The notes beneath the pieces were generated by a model. It was not told where the DNA came from, made no database searches, and saw nothing but the letters and a program-made list of their open reading frames with translations. From Rhizopus sp. PT2906 (taxonomy: Eukaryota > Mucoromycota > Mucoromycetes > Mucorales > Rhizopodaceae), in NCBI GenBank assembly GCA_025529335.1, contig JAMYHX010000299.1, forward strand, positions 1 to 52,005: 52,005 bases of DNA. Reading direction: 5' to 3'. Position numbers and translations under genes: made by a program. Shown piece by piece: positions 11,453 to 22,654 of this stretch. The first letter of the stretch is position 1; every line of letters begins with the position of its first letter.

Positions 11453-13599
11453 TCAGATAGGCTCAGTCTCTTTTTCCAACCAAGCTAATGCTTTACTATC
11501 GCCTAAAAATGGCTCTATGTTATTTCTGCAGTCGGAGTGATACCTGTTGATCCAATCTATTTCTTCTGAATTTAGTAATTGGCTATCCATCATTTTGGAC
11601 CCAAGTGGTAAAAATGTCAAATGTTCAAAGCCAAGGAAATGCTCAAATCTTGATTTTTGGACATGTAGCACATTTTCGATACGGATTCCAAATTGACGAT
11701 CCTTGTAATACCCAGGTTCTATATTTAAACGTCACTTTCTAGAAAACTGTTACCACATCTCTATTTACCATTTGTGACAATCATTCCAGCTTGTAACGGT
11801 ACTTGATCGTATGCCTTTCTACTTCCTATCCCATGAGGCCCTTCATGAACATTTAAATAGGCACCAACGCCATGTCCAACACCATGTCTAAAGTCTAGAC
11901 CATCTTTCCATAAGGGCTGTCTAGCAACCGAGTCTAACTGATAGCCTATCTATTATTTAGTGCCTTTTTCTTTATTGAAAGCCCCTCTCTCTTTTTTCAC
12001 CTGTGACTCCCTCCGGAAAGATAGCCTGATCTATTGCAATATGGGCTTGTAATACACGAATGAATGCTCGCTTCTGAAACAGGCTAGGTTCTCCACTAAA
12101 GAGGTATGTACGAGTGACATCAGTCGTACCGTTCAAGTAATGCCCGCCAGAGTCACACAGATAGAGTTCAAAAGGATCTATCTTGCTACAGTCTTGGCGT
12201 GTAGGTGAGTAATGAATGATGGCACCGTTGGGTCCAGACGCAGCAATAGTATCAAATGACGGGCCGACATAAAGCGGGTGGCATCGACGCATATCATTCA
12301 AATGCTCCGCTGCTTCGATCTCCCACACTTGTTCCTGTTTGCTTATCTTTTCAGAAAGCCAAGCAAAGTGTCGACAAAGTGCAATTGCATCCCATTTATG
12401 ACAATCTCTTAAACCTTTGAGTTCAGCAGGGTTCTTGATGGCTTTTAGTAACTGAACTGGTGAAGGCTCCAGGTCTATTTGGTTCTGTAAAAAAAAAAAA
12501 AAAGTTTAAGCCTCAAAAACTGGGCACATAAAAAAAAAGTTACTGAGTTTCTATTGAGGGCTTGAAGGATCGACATGTTGGTTCCGTCGGGATCAATTGA
12601 GAACATAGTATGGTCAAACGTCAGCAGGTCCGACACAATGTCATCATACTTGCGTATCTCGATGCCAAGCTGCTCTAGTTCTGTTCTTATCTTGTCTTCC
12701 ATAACATCTTTTTGAACATATAGAAAGGCTTTGTCAGGTGTGATTAGACAGTATGAGAAAAAGACAGGGCAGCAGTGAATATCAGAACCTCTCAGGTTGA
12801 ATAACCAGGCGATCTCATCTAGCCGGCTTAGCACACTGCATTTACCCTTGAGCGCCTGTCGAAGTTCCTGTAGCTTGTCTCTGGCGGATTTGCCCGCATA
12901 TTCAAGCGGGTGCCTCTTGATTGACTCATGAGGCCGTTCTGGTACCCGTTCTCGTACTTGATCCACCAGGTTTGTCTCTGTATATATCAGTCGAGACCCT
13001 CTGGCAGCAAGATTATCTTCGAGTTGTTTAGCTTGCGCAACATTGATCACAGAAGGATCGATGCCAACGGACGCATGAACAGGTAAATGTTTGGTCACAT
13101 AGTCTTGCCAGCTGGGCACACCTGGTATTCCTTGTTTCATCAGCTTCCACTGTGTGCTATCCAATTGTTTGTTCGCTTGAAGAAAGTATCGGCCGTCTGT
13201 GAATAAAAGTGCCTCACTTTGAGTAACAACCGCACAGCCTAACTATTCGTTTAGCTCTATTTTTTTTTTTAGTGTGGTTTTAGTTTAAACCTGCTGATCC
13301 TGTAAAATCACTTAGCCACTCTCTTCGATTGTCGCACTGGGCTGTGTATTCACTCTGTAAGCATATTGGTATGTCATTAAAAATAGAAATAGGTTCTTTT
13401 ATATACTTGGTGTGCGTCTTCACTCGGTATAATACTACATGTTTATGTTAACACGCACGCCCTCTTTTATGTACAATAGAAAAAACTTTATGCTTCTTTC
13501 GAGTTACATTGCATCAAGTTGACTCATTGCAGCTCTAAGTGCTGATAATTTAGAGCGAGCATTTAAGGTAGTTGAGTACAATCTTTGAAATGTCAACAT
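11453..13599 (-). CDS. Xaa-Pro aminopeptidase (aminopeptidase P, M24B)
   Basis: Multi-exon gene, ATG at 13597-13599, TGA at 11453-11455. The order follows XPNPEP1-type enzymes. A creatinase-N domain (IIPSEDAHQSEYTAQCDNRREW, TDGRYFLQA) leads to a second linker domain (DEIAWLFNLRGSDI), and then the pita-bread catalytic domain. The five metal ligands are visible: D in YLCDSGG, D in GTTDVTRT, H in GVGHGVG, E in VTNEPGYY and E in GIRIENV. It removes N-terminal residues that precede proline, using a dinuclear metal site. The first exon codes for MLTFQRLYSTTLNARSKL, rich in R, S, T and L without acidic residues, which looks like a mitochondrial presequence. Exon 1 joins by GCAAT|GTAACT...TAG|T. A spliced length near 610 residues fits the long eukaryotic form. 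Confidence 0.92.
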
Positions 13600-14060
13600 T
13601 ACTTTTTTTTTAAAAAAAAAAAGAAATTAAACTTCCCCCTTCATAGAACTTTATTTTGAAGAGGCGCGTTTGAAAGGGCTTACATTGAGATACATCGGTG
13701 ACCATATACACGCTAACCATTTGATGCCCAATGTGCGTCTCAGCCAAGCAAGGAGAGACAGGAAGAACTATTAATTAAACTTTATACAAGTCCATATGAC
13801 TCCTAATTTTAATAGAGAAACATACTTGGGCTGTATGTTGACCAGACTTTCTAAGGAATCTATGGATTGTCGTTTTTAAATAGAACTAACCATATGTATA
13901 CTAAAGGCAACTTCAATGTTTTTGTGTTTACAAAAGTCAATGATACAGATGCAATGTCTTCTCAATGGCTTTGATGATAACAAAATTTCATGCCGTATTT
14001 CTTAAAGTAGATCATTTCAGACGTGCATCTTATAAAATTGTTATTAGTGTTAAGACCATC
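13600..14060. other. Gene-free stretch: APP promoter side and tail of a repeat copy
   Basis: No intact gene seen. Directly upstream of the aminopeptidase P start is a T8/A12 run. From about 13890 to 14060 the minus strand matches the plus strand at 30480-30660, with shared words including CACTAATAACA and TTTTGTAAACACAAAAACA. This part therefore belongs to the degenerate repeat family whose coding piece lies at 14061-14540. Confidence 0.6.
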
Positions 14061-14540
14061 TTACCACACTATAACGTGATCCCTTGCTTTCATTAAAGTT
14101 CTTTTTGGAAACAGTTCCAGAGAAGCAAGTACCAGACTATTAAGCTCTGCATCATACATATGAACGTTATCAAGGCTACCGGACCAGAAAAGTTGGATGT
14201 ATGAATGTAATGAATGTTTAGTCCAGTCCAGGTCATGGCTTTTTGATACATCATAGCCAAGTTCCCAGACTTGTCTCTTTGCCAGACTTGCTCTTAAATC
14301 CTTTAGATTATTACAATTAAATAGATTGAGATAGTTACGAAGGTCCTTTGGGATTTCAGAAATTATATTCATCTGTTATTCTTGCTCCATATCTTGTATT
14401 TCTTCTTTTGTGAACAGGTTTTCATTTAAAAACGTAGGGTCGTCCAAATTAAGGATCATGGAGCAGCCTGGGTGATAGGAAACACAATTTTCTCCGAATT
14501 TATATAGTACGTCTTCTACAACCGTGTCTGTTAAAACCAT
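14061..14540 (-). pseudogene. Broken copy of a dispersed gene family
   Basis: One minus-strand frame runs from an ATG at 14538-14540 (MVLTDTVVEDVLYKFGENC...HPGCSMILNL) to 14061, interrupted by a single in-frame TAA at 14376-14378. After the stop it continues in the same frame with IPKDLRNYLNLFNC, KRQVWELGYDVSKSHDLDW and QLFWSGSLD. The end (HVIVW followed by GTAAG) looks like an exon border, and the downstream sequence recurs at 30.4-30.7 kb. I recognise this only as the type of multicopy hypothetical protein found in Mucor-like genomes; no function is assigned. One nonsense change in an otherwise open 480 nt frame suggests recent inactivation, unless the stop is spliced out. Confidence 0.55.
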
Positions 14541-15435
14541 TTGTCTTCATTGTTCAGGTCTCTGTAGCATGCTTTGATATCTTGATGCTTGTGTGGTACT
14601 AGAAGCCCATGATTTATAAGCGATTTGATGATAAAATAGCACCATGTGTGATATCATCGATGAATAAATAGCTTTACCTTAGAAGCATAAGAATACAAGT
14701 AGGTGGAATAAGGCTCTTTGTAGTTATTTATGAACAAAGAAAAGAAAGAGATTCATGGCAAAAAAGAAATTTATCTTTAAATAGAATAATAAATGTTGTC
14801 AGCTAATTACATCTTGTTAATTGTCATCAACTACTACAGACTATAGACGACATGAATCAACGTTGTGGGCTTAATACGAGGTATTAAGATGACTTTGACT
14901 TGTGTACGAAATATATATTGATTATATTACGTCAAAGGATGTAACCTTGTTTAATATAAACATAGAAGTACGATACCATGTTGGAACAGTAGCTTAATAG
15001 GATGATCACTTCGAAAGTAGATGAACCATCTAAACAATGCTTGGAGCTTTTAATGAAAGCTGCAACTTCAGCACAAATACAATTTTACACCAAGTCATTT
15101 AGAAGCTTCCAAGAGTTGTAAATAAAGACGTACGTCTTTCTTTTGCATAGAAGAAATTGAAATCTGCTCATGGTCGATCTATTGAACCTATACTTTGTTT
15201 CTCTGGTTGTATTTTATTAGGTTAAAGGTTAATATGCATGGTTGTATCTATTAAAAAGGTACACTGTTATGTTCAGGATTAGTTCAGGTTATTTAGCTAA
15301 AGACCCGACAATGTCCAGAGTAATTCTACATCCTTTATTATTATTATTATTATTATTACTATTTGTGATGATTTATAAGTATGATGCTGCCAAGATATTC
15401 CCTTTGCGAAGTGTATAGAAGGGAAGTAGATACGA
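14541..15435. repeat. Gene-free stretch with dispersed repeat (14690-14935)
   Basis: No gene supported. The part at 14690-14935 is a direct, indel-rich repeat of 5815-5990. It is followed by AT-rich DNA and a TTA trinucleotide run at 15335-15359, shortly before the 3' end of the mannosyltransferase gene. Confidence 0.6.
15335..15359. repeat. TTA/ATT microsatellite
   Basis: About eight consecutive ttatta units directly readable in the sequence, in non-coding DNA. Confidence 0.95.
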
Positions 15436-16472
15436 TTAAATATAATGATATACAAAGTAATTGGGTAATCCCCAAATCGAGTAACCTAGAGACTTTGCTA
15501 TCTTTGCAAAACCTTCTGTCTCTACTTGATGCTGATAGGCAAAAGGAGGAAAGATGGCACCATCACGATGCACCTGAGCTCTTACAAACGTACAGGTACC
15601 TCCTACAGCATCCAAAGGAATGGTATGATACATATCTGTATTGCCTCCTTCATTGACCATATCAATCATCAACTTTCTATGTGTATTCAAGACTCCTTCG
15701 TACCCTAATATACACACATCATGAATATACATTATTTTTCCCATTGCTAAAATATAATACCTTCAACCAGTACTTGATCATGAGGAATTGTCTTTTGAAA
15801 CTCTATACTTTCATTCGTCTCTTGCCAATTATTCTTGTCATATCCTCCCTTTTCATTATACGAGTGCCACCAACAGTTGGGTGCTATCACATCTTTATCC
15901 AACGAAATCAGCTCGTCTAGCAAGGTTTCAGGATACTCCACCACATCTCCATCCAACCAAAGAACCCAATCATGCTCTTCGCTCAATGTAGTTGACAGCA
16001 AGGTGTTTCGACTCTTGGCCATGATGGCTCGTCGTTGAATTTGAACTTCAAACTTGTGACGATCCTCATTTGTAGGCAGATCGTATTTATAGTCCTTTTG
16101 AAGCACAGTGATCTTATTGAACCGTTGCCACTCAGGTAGTGTCTGTTGTGCCCTGGATTGAAGCTTTTCAAAAGTACCATCCGTTGAATCAGAAACAAGA
16201 AATCCCAACGAGATGAGGTGATGAGGGTAAGTAAGTTTTAAGAGGTTATCAAAGTAAGTATCTACAAGATGAGCTGATTGTTTAAATGGGGTCAATATCA
16301 GTACATGTGCATCCTCTTTTCTTGTTGGTCTATTGAGATTGGTAAATGAGTATCGATATTTGTTGCATTGGTCTGTAATATGCGACTGGCTTGTGCTAAA
16401 TAAGAACCAATAGAACAAGATACAGCTTGTGATGAGTAGAGTGATGAGTTGTATCTTGGTCGTTAATGGCAT
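15436..16472 (-). CDS. Anp1/Mnn9/Van1-family mannosyltransferase (GT62)
   Basis: Two exons, ATG at 16470-16472, stop at 15436, with one short intron near 15707-15759 (LVEG|YEGVLN). A single N-terminal membrane segment (IQLITLLITSCILFYWFLF) gives the type II Golgi topology expected. The catalytic part begins with DAHVLILTPFKQSAHLVDTYFDNL and has the family signature SRNTLLSTTL...DWVLWLDGDVVEYP with the DxD metal-binding motif. It continues with VIAPNCWW, VGGTCTFVRA and the ending VETEGFAKIAKSLGY. In yeast these proteins form the mannan polymerase complexes that extend the alpha-1,6 backbone of N-glycans. At about 330 residues it is slightly shorter than yeast Mnn9. It lies 69 nt downstream of the Pex16 stop, same strand. 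Confidence 0.92.
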
Positions 16473-16541
16473 TAAGGAAAAAAAAAAAAAAAAGAAGAGA
16501 AAATAAAAATAAAAAATTTATTACATGTGTGCAACGAGAGT

Positions 16542-17867
16542 TTAAGAGGCAGAAGTATAAAAGTAAATGTCTTGCCACAATGGTAAATACTCACGAATAA
16601 TATCTAATCGGAACATGAATGACAAGTTGATACACATTTTATATAACTTACTTGAAGCCAAGGACAAGATAGGCTTGTCTTCTGTTCGATTACAGAAGCT
16701 CTCTAGACGAGGTCGAGTGATCTTTAAGTAAAAGATACCTCGCATGACATTGAGCAACAGCAATCTTCGACGTCGATGAAATTCATCCTTCTCTAGTGGC
16801 ATCATCCTCGTACGGCCACTTGCTGCTCTATATCCTGCCTTTAACGCTGCCTGTGATAACAGTTCAATTGCTAACGACATGATCCAAGGTCTCCAGGATC
16901 TTTTACCCCATTTCAAAATTGCCATCACTTATGGACACGTTAATATGTGATTGTTTCGTTTGAATATAACTTACCATAAATAAGGGGTCGAAGGATATAC
17001 ATCAATTCTCCTAGTTTGGATATATTCTTTTGAACAGTCACCATCTGATCGGGTTTTCGTAACATGTCTGCTGTCAACTTTCTGGACAATAAAAAGTCGG
17101 TGACATCTGTACTCTTTGAGTTTGTTTGAAAGCAGTCTTTCATTCGCTTCACACGGATGCCTGTTCTTTTTCCAACCCAAGTCTCATTATCCTCTTGTGG
17201 TTGAATTGCCAGCGTCTGAGGGTCAATATCGCGTTGTAAGTGAGGTGGAGAAAGGGTCATGCGCTGACCTGTTGTTTGAAAGATAAAGAGTCTCAACATT
17301 ACCCTAAAGTAGTTAGTCTTCACCATCTGCTGTCATTATTTTTTCTTCTTTTTTACTTGAGGCCTTCTAGATATGCAATGCACTCCCACTGTCTCTTCTT
17401 GCCATATTTCTTTAATACGGCCATTTCTATCAAAACTTGGGTATAAAGGATGACAGAAAGTAAACTGGACGCTGTTGCATTCAAGTTGGAACGAGATGAC
17501 CAAAAGTGAATGTACTTGTTGAATGCTGATTCTTCCACTTGGTCACGTCTTGCAAGTATGGCCTTTCGTATGATCGAATTGTGATATAGATCGACCAAGT
17601 TAAGCGCGGCGTATACTATTAAATGAAAAGGTTAGGTATATATCACTTATCTAAAGCATATATATATATATATATATATTTACGTGCTTGTGAGGCAAGT
17701 TCAGCGTCTTGGAAGCGACCTGCAGTTTGGATTAATACAAATAAAAGGACGCATTAAACTCATATACCAGGCAAGATAAAAGTCAAGGATCGTAAGGATG
17801 ACTCAATGCTTGTTATCTGAGAGGCATTTTTAATTAAAAACTCTTCATACAACTGGAAATACTTCAT
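16542..17867 (-). CDS. PEX16: Peroxisomal membrane protein Pex16
   Basis: Multi-exon gene, ATG at 17865-17867 (MKYFQLYEEFLIKNASQITSIESSLRS), TAA at 16542-16544. Typical Pex16 segments are present: LRSLTFILPGRF, the following aligned AALNLVDLYHNSI region, a hydrophobic LLSVILYTQVLIEM segment, YILRPLIYG and KWGKRSWRPWIMSLAIELLS. The end, DIIREYLPLWQDIYFYTSAS, corresponds to the family's C-terminal block. Pex16 recruits Pex3 and takes part in the first steps of peroxisome membrane formation; many yeasts lack it but filamentous fungi keep it. One intron contains a TA dinucleotide run at about 17659-17680. No defect seen. Confidence 0.9.
17659..17680. repeat. TA dinucleotide microsatellite inside a Pex16 intron
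   Basis: An uninterrupted run of about eleven ta units, intronic to the minus-strand Pex16 gene. Confidence 0.95.
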
Positions 17868-17957
17868 ATCGTTTTTAAATAAATGAAAGAGAAAAAAAAT
17901 TGATTTTATTTATGTGAACGAAAAATTATACAGATGTGTCAGCTTTTTTTTACCCAA

Positions 17958-18600
17958 TTACTGTTGCTGCTGTTGTTGCTGTTGTTGTTGTTGCATCCCC
18001 ACAAATCGTTCAAGGACTTTATTAAACCCTGCACGTCCAATATCTGCATTCTGTTTAAATCTTCGAAGAGAGAACTCTTCTAGTACATGTGACCATCCAG
18101 AGACTAAACTTCCTGCTGATATGGCTGCTTGCTGAGTAAATAATGTTCTATCGAAGGGGTATAAATAAAGGTGCTGATGATATTCTCTACTTACTTTTTC
18201 CTATCCTCGGGATGTTCTTGATATACAATTGTTTCTTCTACTTTTAATAGATGCGATAATGTCAAATTGACCGAACGCATAGTCAACGTTTTACTTTTTG
18301 GGTCAATGGTTGATATTTCATGTACGTATTGGGTTGTGCCTGGACCAAGAATCTATATTGAATGAATAACCAAGAAAGCATGATTTACAATCTTACCTTT
18401 CTAATCAAGGTGGGTATATGTTGGTTCACTGTAATCAGTCTTTCGGTCGTCAGTAAGCCTGTGTCTGGATCAATGGTTCGACAAAGTACATCGACATGAG
18501 CAACATGAGTGCAGCTTTCATTTGGGTATTTTTGCCAATTGGCAGCGGAGACAAGACTCCATTCATAGTTGAAGTCATGCCTCGACTGGAACCATTTCAT
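17958..18600 (-). CDS. PRELI/MSF1-domain protein (Ups/SLMO-type lipid transfer)
   Basis: Three exons, ATG at 18598-18600, TAA at 17958-17960. It starts MKWFQSRHDFNYEWSLVSAANWQKYPNE and continues HVAHVDVLCRTIDPDTGLLTTERLI, the PRELI/MSF1 domain opening. The second exon reads GPGTTQYVHEISTIDPKSKTL, and the last ends with NADIGRAGFNKVLERFVG. Proteins of this family (Ups1/Ups2 in yeast, PRELID/SLMO in animals) shuttle phosphatidic acid or phosphatidylserine across the mitochondrial intermembrane space with Mdm35/TRIAP1. The opening resembles the SLMO/Ups2-like branch most. Unusual here is a C-terminal run of 11 glutamines (mixed CAA/CAG) directly before the stop. Confidence 0.9.
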
Positions 18601-18861
18601 GTTTTGTATTAAAAAAAAAGGTAGAAAAGAGAAAAAGGGGAAAAAAATTTTTTTTTTTTGCAACCATGACAACAATAACAATAAAGGTTTTTGATTGTTA
18701 TGGTGACTATGACGATACGTACACATACATATACTCAATCAATATCAATTTGATTGTATTATCCTTTTTTTTTTCTCCTTTTTGTTTTCTTTAGAGTTTA
18801 CATCTTTTTGGTCTAAACACTATGATATTATTTTTTTTTATTGTATGACAAAAATCACATG

Positions 18862-20459
18862 CTAATGCTTTATCTTTTTCTTAACGGGCTCTTCGTCTTC
18901 TTCTTGAATAGTAATAATTTCAGGAGGCTCCCTCTTGAGCGACGCTTTCTCTGGTGTGCTATCCTGGATAGGAGCATAGGTATCATCGTTGCGTCTTATG
19001 AGTTTTTCCTGATTTGGATATTGAGTCAAAGCTAGTTTCGTGTGATAATCAATATAAAGGTCTTGGATACCGCGGATCTTGACACAACAAATAGGACATT
19101 GCCAATTCATTGAATTGATTTGAAATCTGAAAAAGACTTGTGCATCAAAACAAGTACGATGAGTACAAAAGATGCATCGAGCAGGATGCTGAATAATTGA
19201 AAGAAGAATAGGATCCATCATGGATACGACTTCATCACCAGCCACAATATCATCGTCTTCTTGGTCTTCACCATCACAATCTATAATGGGAAGAGATCAG
19301 TCATCATAGAGTTAAAAAAAAAAATACGTACTGTTCCAAGCTTCGGCAAACATCTCACCACAGGTCATCAGCAATGTTTCTGTTTTGGTAAGGATAAGCT
19401 TATCATTCGGACTACCGCACGGCCGTAGCGCCTGCACTGTCTTCTTTTGTACTTGATCTGCCTTTTCTGGATACCTTGAGGCCTTTTCGGTAGCTTGACC
19501 GATATAGAGTGAGGCAGTCTGAGCATACAACTGACTCGCTAATTCCTCTGGCGTCTTTTCCCAGACTGCGCACACGGATACGTGCCTGACGTTTGGTGGT
19601 TGAGTGAACTTGAAGGATAACTTGACGCTACCTGTCGTGCGTCGATTGGCCTTGGTGATCACGCTTGACTTGTCTGTGATATCAATATGCAAGAATCCAA
19701 AACGCAGTAAATCCTTCTCATGCTCACTCAAAGGCTGCATCACGTCATCAACGCCGATGTGTGTCAATGTGTCGTCTGGGTGCCATGGTATGCGCTCGGT
19801 CGACCACATGTAAAAGAAGAGACGGACATTGAAGTTGGACTCGGCATGGCCTTCGACAACAGCCGCTCGGTTCAGTTTCTTAAGCGGGATCTCGACGCTA
19901 CAGTCAGAGCGCCACGAGACTTGTGTCCGGAAGAGTTCGTCTAGTCGCTCGTATTTATCGGTGGTGGGTAGCATGTCGTACGCGAGATCAATCATCTTGG
20001 CCTGATAAGTACGACTAAACCAAAACAATGTCAGATACTAAAACCTCACAAAGAAGCAAACACTTACTTTTCTCGCATATCGCGATAGTGTTGTTCACTG
20101 GCCTTGATGATAGGGTAACCAGGGAACAAGATGGATATGAGTACTCTTGAATGATCGCCTTGTCGAATATGTGAATTGGGACATCGTTGGTCGGTAATAC
20201 CCTTGTCTACGAGATATTGATGTATCTCTGCCATCTTGACCTTACTCAACTTAAAGTAATTGATGGGATCCTATTACTGTATGTAAGTAATACTTTTTCC
20301 CCTTAAAAGTTAGACAAGCGACATACTTGCCATAAAGAACTCAACCGATTGGCGAAACGACGAAAAGCCCATCATTTTACCAAGCTCACGTATCTGTGTA
20401 CGTGTCAATATGGGCTGTGTCGATCTTAGTTTTCGCTGTCGGTAGGTGTGGAAGCTCAT
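18862..20459 (-). CDS. SP-RING (MIZ) zinc finger protein, PIAS/Siz-type SUMO E3 ligase
   Basis: Multi-exon gene, ATG at 20457-20459 (MSFHTYRQRKLRS), TAG at 18862-18864. The middle exon (19312-20028) resembles a PINIT-type beta domain (NFNVRLFFYMWS...SVKLSFKFTQPPNVRHVSVCAVW). It is followed by an SP-RING: MDPILLSIIQHPARC...C-x-H-x-x-C-F-D...W-Q-C-P-I-C-C. The pattern with only one Cys-rich half, and a Trp before CPIC, separates SP-RING from ordinary RING. The tail contains TPEKASLKREPPEIITIQEEDEEPVKKKIKH; ITIQEEDEE is like a SUMO-interacting motif (hydrophobic core followed by acids) and KKKIKH is basic. PIAS/Siz ligases pass SUMO from Ubc9 to nuclear targets. A clear SAP domain at the N-terminus was not seen. 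Confidence 0.82.
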
Positions 20460-20938
20460 AGTCAAAAGAGAAGGAAAAAAAAAATTGACAGCTTTTCCAG
20501 ATAAAGTAGTTCTTTCTTCTGTCAATTAAATCATACAAGCCACACACAATGAATAATAAATCCAGTTTTGATTAGACAACAAATGCATCATTTTTACTAA
20601 AATCTTTTTTTTTTCTTGTTAAATTGAGAAAAAAAGATGCAATGGCAGTCAACTTTAAAAGTGAAAAGCCGTGTTGCGGCATAGAATGGCCCTTTTAACA
20701 TCATCAAGTTTACTATGAACAGAGAGAAAGAAAACGCTCAAGGCTGTCATGCCTTTTGTCAGACATGGCTTTTGGTCAGATGTGGGTGCCCTTAGCAATC
20801 ATTCATCGTCACCATGACTTTTTCAATTGGGGCTCCGGTCGCTATGGTTATTTTTGGGGTGCAACCATTTTTATTAAGTGCATAATTTAACGAGTTATTC
20901 AACTATATGCTTAATGTGTGAGTTAAACATATGGGGCA
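20460..20938. other. Intergenic region, promoter side of the SP-RING gene
   Basis: About 480 nt without a supported gene. It holds poly(T/A) runs near 20606 and 20630 and the imperfect palindromic stretch ctgtcatgcc-ttttgtcag-acatggc at about 20742-20769. No further element recognised. Confidence 0.5.
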
Positions 20939-21666
20939 TTAAAAAAAGTTTTCTATACCTTCTAATAATGACTTATCCATATGCAAATGCGAGCCGAATG
21001 GCAAGTATCCTTCCAACATGGCTTCTGACATGAGTGAACTAAGTGTGTCCATCGTATTTGTCTCATTTTCGATAATATGATTTGTTATTCTTCGAAGGCT
21101 ATTCCAAACGATAGACAGAATAGCTGCTGTTCCAGCTGGGTGATGAATGGGAATACTACATAATGTCAATAAAAAATAACATCTTGTGTGCTTGGTTACC
21201 TATCAAGGTTTTTGCTCATATATAACGGTGATGACGACTTTTTTTCGTGATATGTTCCTTTTTCAATTAATTCCTGTGATCGAATACCAGATGTTGTTGG
21301 TAGAAAGGGAGGCATGACCGCACTGTCTTCATTTTCACTCGTACTGCTATTACTTGTAGTGCTTGCAGTACGTCCAAAGGTGCCTGTGCCATCATGAGAA
21401 GGTATATTGAGTGTAGCCTCTAGGATATGATCTATGTCTTCTGAATCTGTATCAGAAAAGGTGGGTTTAAAGGAAGATGAACAGCAAGACTCAGTTTCTG
21501 ATAGAATCCCAATGGACGATGTAGTGGAAGGTGAAAGGGTCGAACTGATTACATGCCAATCATTATCAGAATCTGATATCGCAGAGGATTGTTGTTGTAG
21601 TACAGAATCATCAGAGTATGGCTGATGTCGTTGAACAGGCCGTCGTTGTTGCTGTACAAATGCCAT
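20939..21666 (-). CDS. Unrecognised Ser/acid-rich protein
   Basis: Two exons, ATG at 21664-21666, TAA at 20939-20941, one intron near 21157-21199 (NLD S|IPIHHP). The product is about 230 residues. The N-terminal half is low complexity: QQQ runs, then SDSDNDWHVISS, many serines, and a D/E-rich stretch, without predicted fold. The C-terminal half is denser: HPAGTAAILSIVWNSLRRITNHII and LSEAMLEGYLPFG-like sequence. I do not recognise the family. DNDWHVI has the form of an Atg8-interacting motif (acidic residues, W-x-x-I). No signal peptide or full-length membrane span was seen. It is well supported as a gene by splice sites and continuous frames. Confidence 0.6.
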
Positions 21667-22366
21667 CGTGGAAAAGAAAGAAATGAAAAATAAAAAAAAA
21701 AACTGGTGTGAGAAGCCTTATCAATTGCGATAACGTGACATCGCCCGATCTAAGGCATTATCCAATAATGATGCTCGAGAAGCTTGTTTATTTATCTTAC
21801 TCTTACCTCCCTGACAATATCGACCCCCCCTAAATCAACAATTCCATTATTCTTTTTGACTCATGCTTCACACGCTGCAGATTTGCAAGATAGTGATGCT
21901 ATGTCACGCCTCAAACAACACTAATGCATTTTCATATATTAATGGTAAAGTATAATTCAAAGCTACATCAATGCTGCATATGTTCAAATAGTTTGTATTA
22001 TATCCTTTAGAATAAATTGGAATAAAGGGACTTTGTGTCTCATTGAAGCTATTTGTTTTTATGAATATCTGCAATAACAACTTTATTTTTTCTTGGGGCA
22101 AAATCGTCAAAGCAGCTGATTTGACTGTTGAAAGGCATTCTCTCTCTCTCTCTCTCAAGATAAGACATGTCCATCCTAAAGTCTATCTTGTCAAACTCTG
22201 TTATCAACTCTTTGAATATGCAGCTTTTATTTGGATTGATAACGATTTCATTTGACCAAAGGCTTGTATATTTTGTATTATAAAATTCATCGAATTAAAT
22301 TCGTATTGGCCCTTATGAAAAAAAAAAAAAGCCCTTAAAAAGAAAAAAGAATGCTATTAAATATTA
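21667..22366. other. Intergenic, no gene supported; CT microsatellite
   Basis: About 700 nt. The first part is the promoter side of the Ser-rich gene. Short frames on both strands at 21904-22255 flank or cross a (CT)9 run at 22138-22157 and show no recognisable family. A poly(A) run at 22319-22331 lies shortly before the left end of the Tc1-like element. Confidence 0.5.
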
Positions 22367-22475
22367 CAGTGCGGCTGATAAACTTTGTCCGTTTTGAAAA
22401 AATGATTGGCCATTTATTATTGAATGATGGTCGTTTCCGAAAAACTACTTTGTTGATAGATATAATCAATTCGCA
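22367..22475 (+). repeat. Left terminal inverted repeat of the Tc1-like element
   Basis: Begins CAGTGCGGCTGATAAACTTT after TA. The inner 70 nt are clearly the reverse complement of the right arm, with point differences. Confidence 0.75.
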
Positions 22476-22654
22476 GTCTTTCTAAATAAACTTTTATTAT
22501 GTGTTCGTTAATGGTCGAGAAGATATTGTTGACGAAAATAGAAATGAGGCGATGGACTGGGGAATAAGACGTCTCCCACAAAACCAAGCAACTTCACTCA
22601 ATATTCTGGTAACCAACCACCATATCGCGACATGAGTGACCCAGAGTTTATTAT

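Noticed and set aside
15381..15656. Plus-strand 91-codon frame
   Set aside because: Lies opposite the second exon of the GT62 mannosyltransferase and has no family features.
20939..21169. Similarity of HMDKSLLEG here to TMDKSLIHG at 24.7 kb as shared transposase origin
   Set aside because: Only about seven residues alike, without neighbouring similarity; taken as chance.
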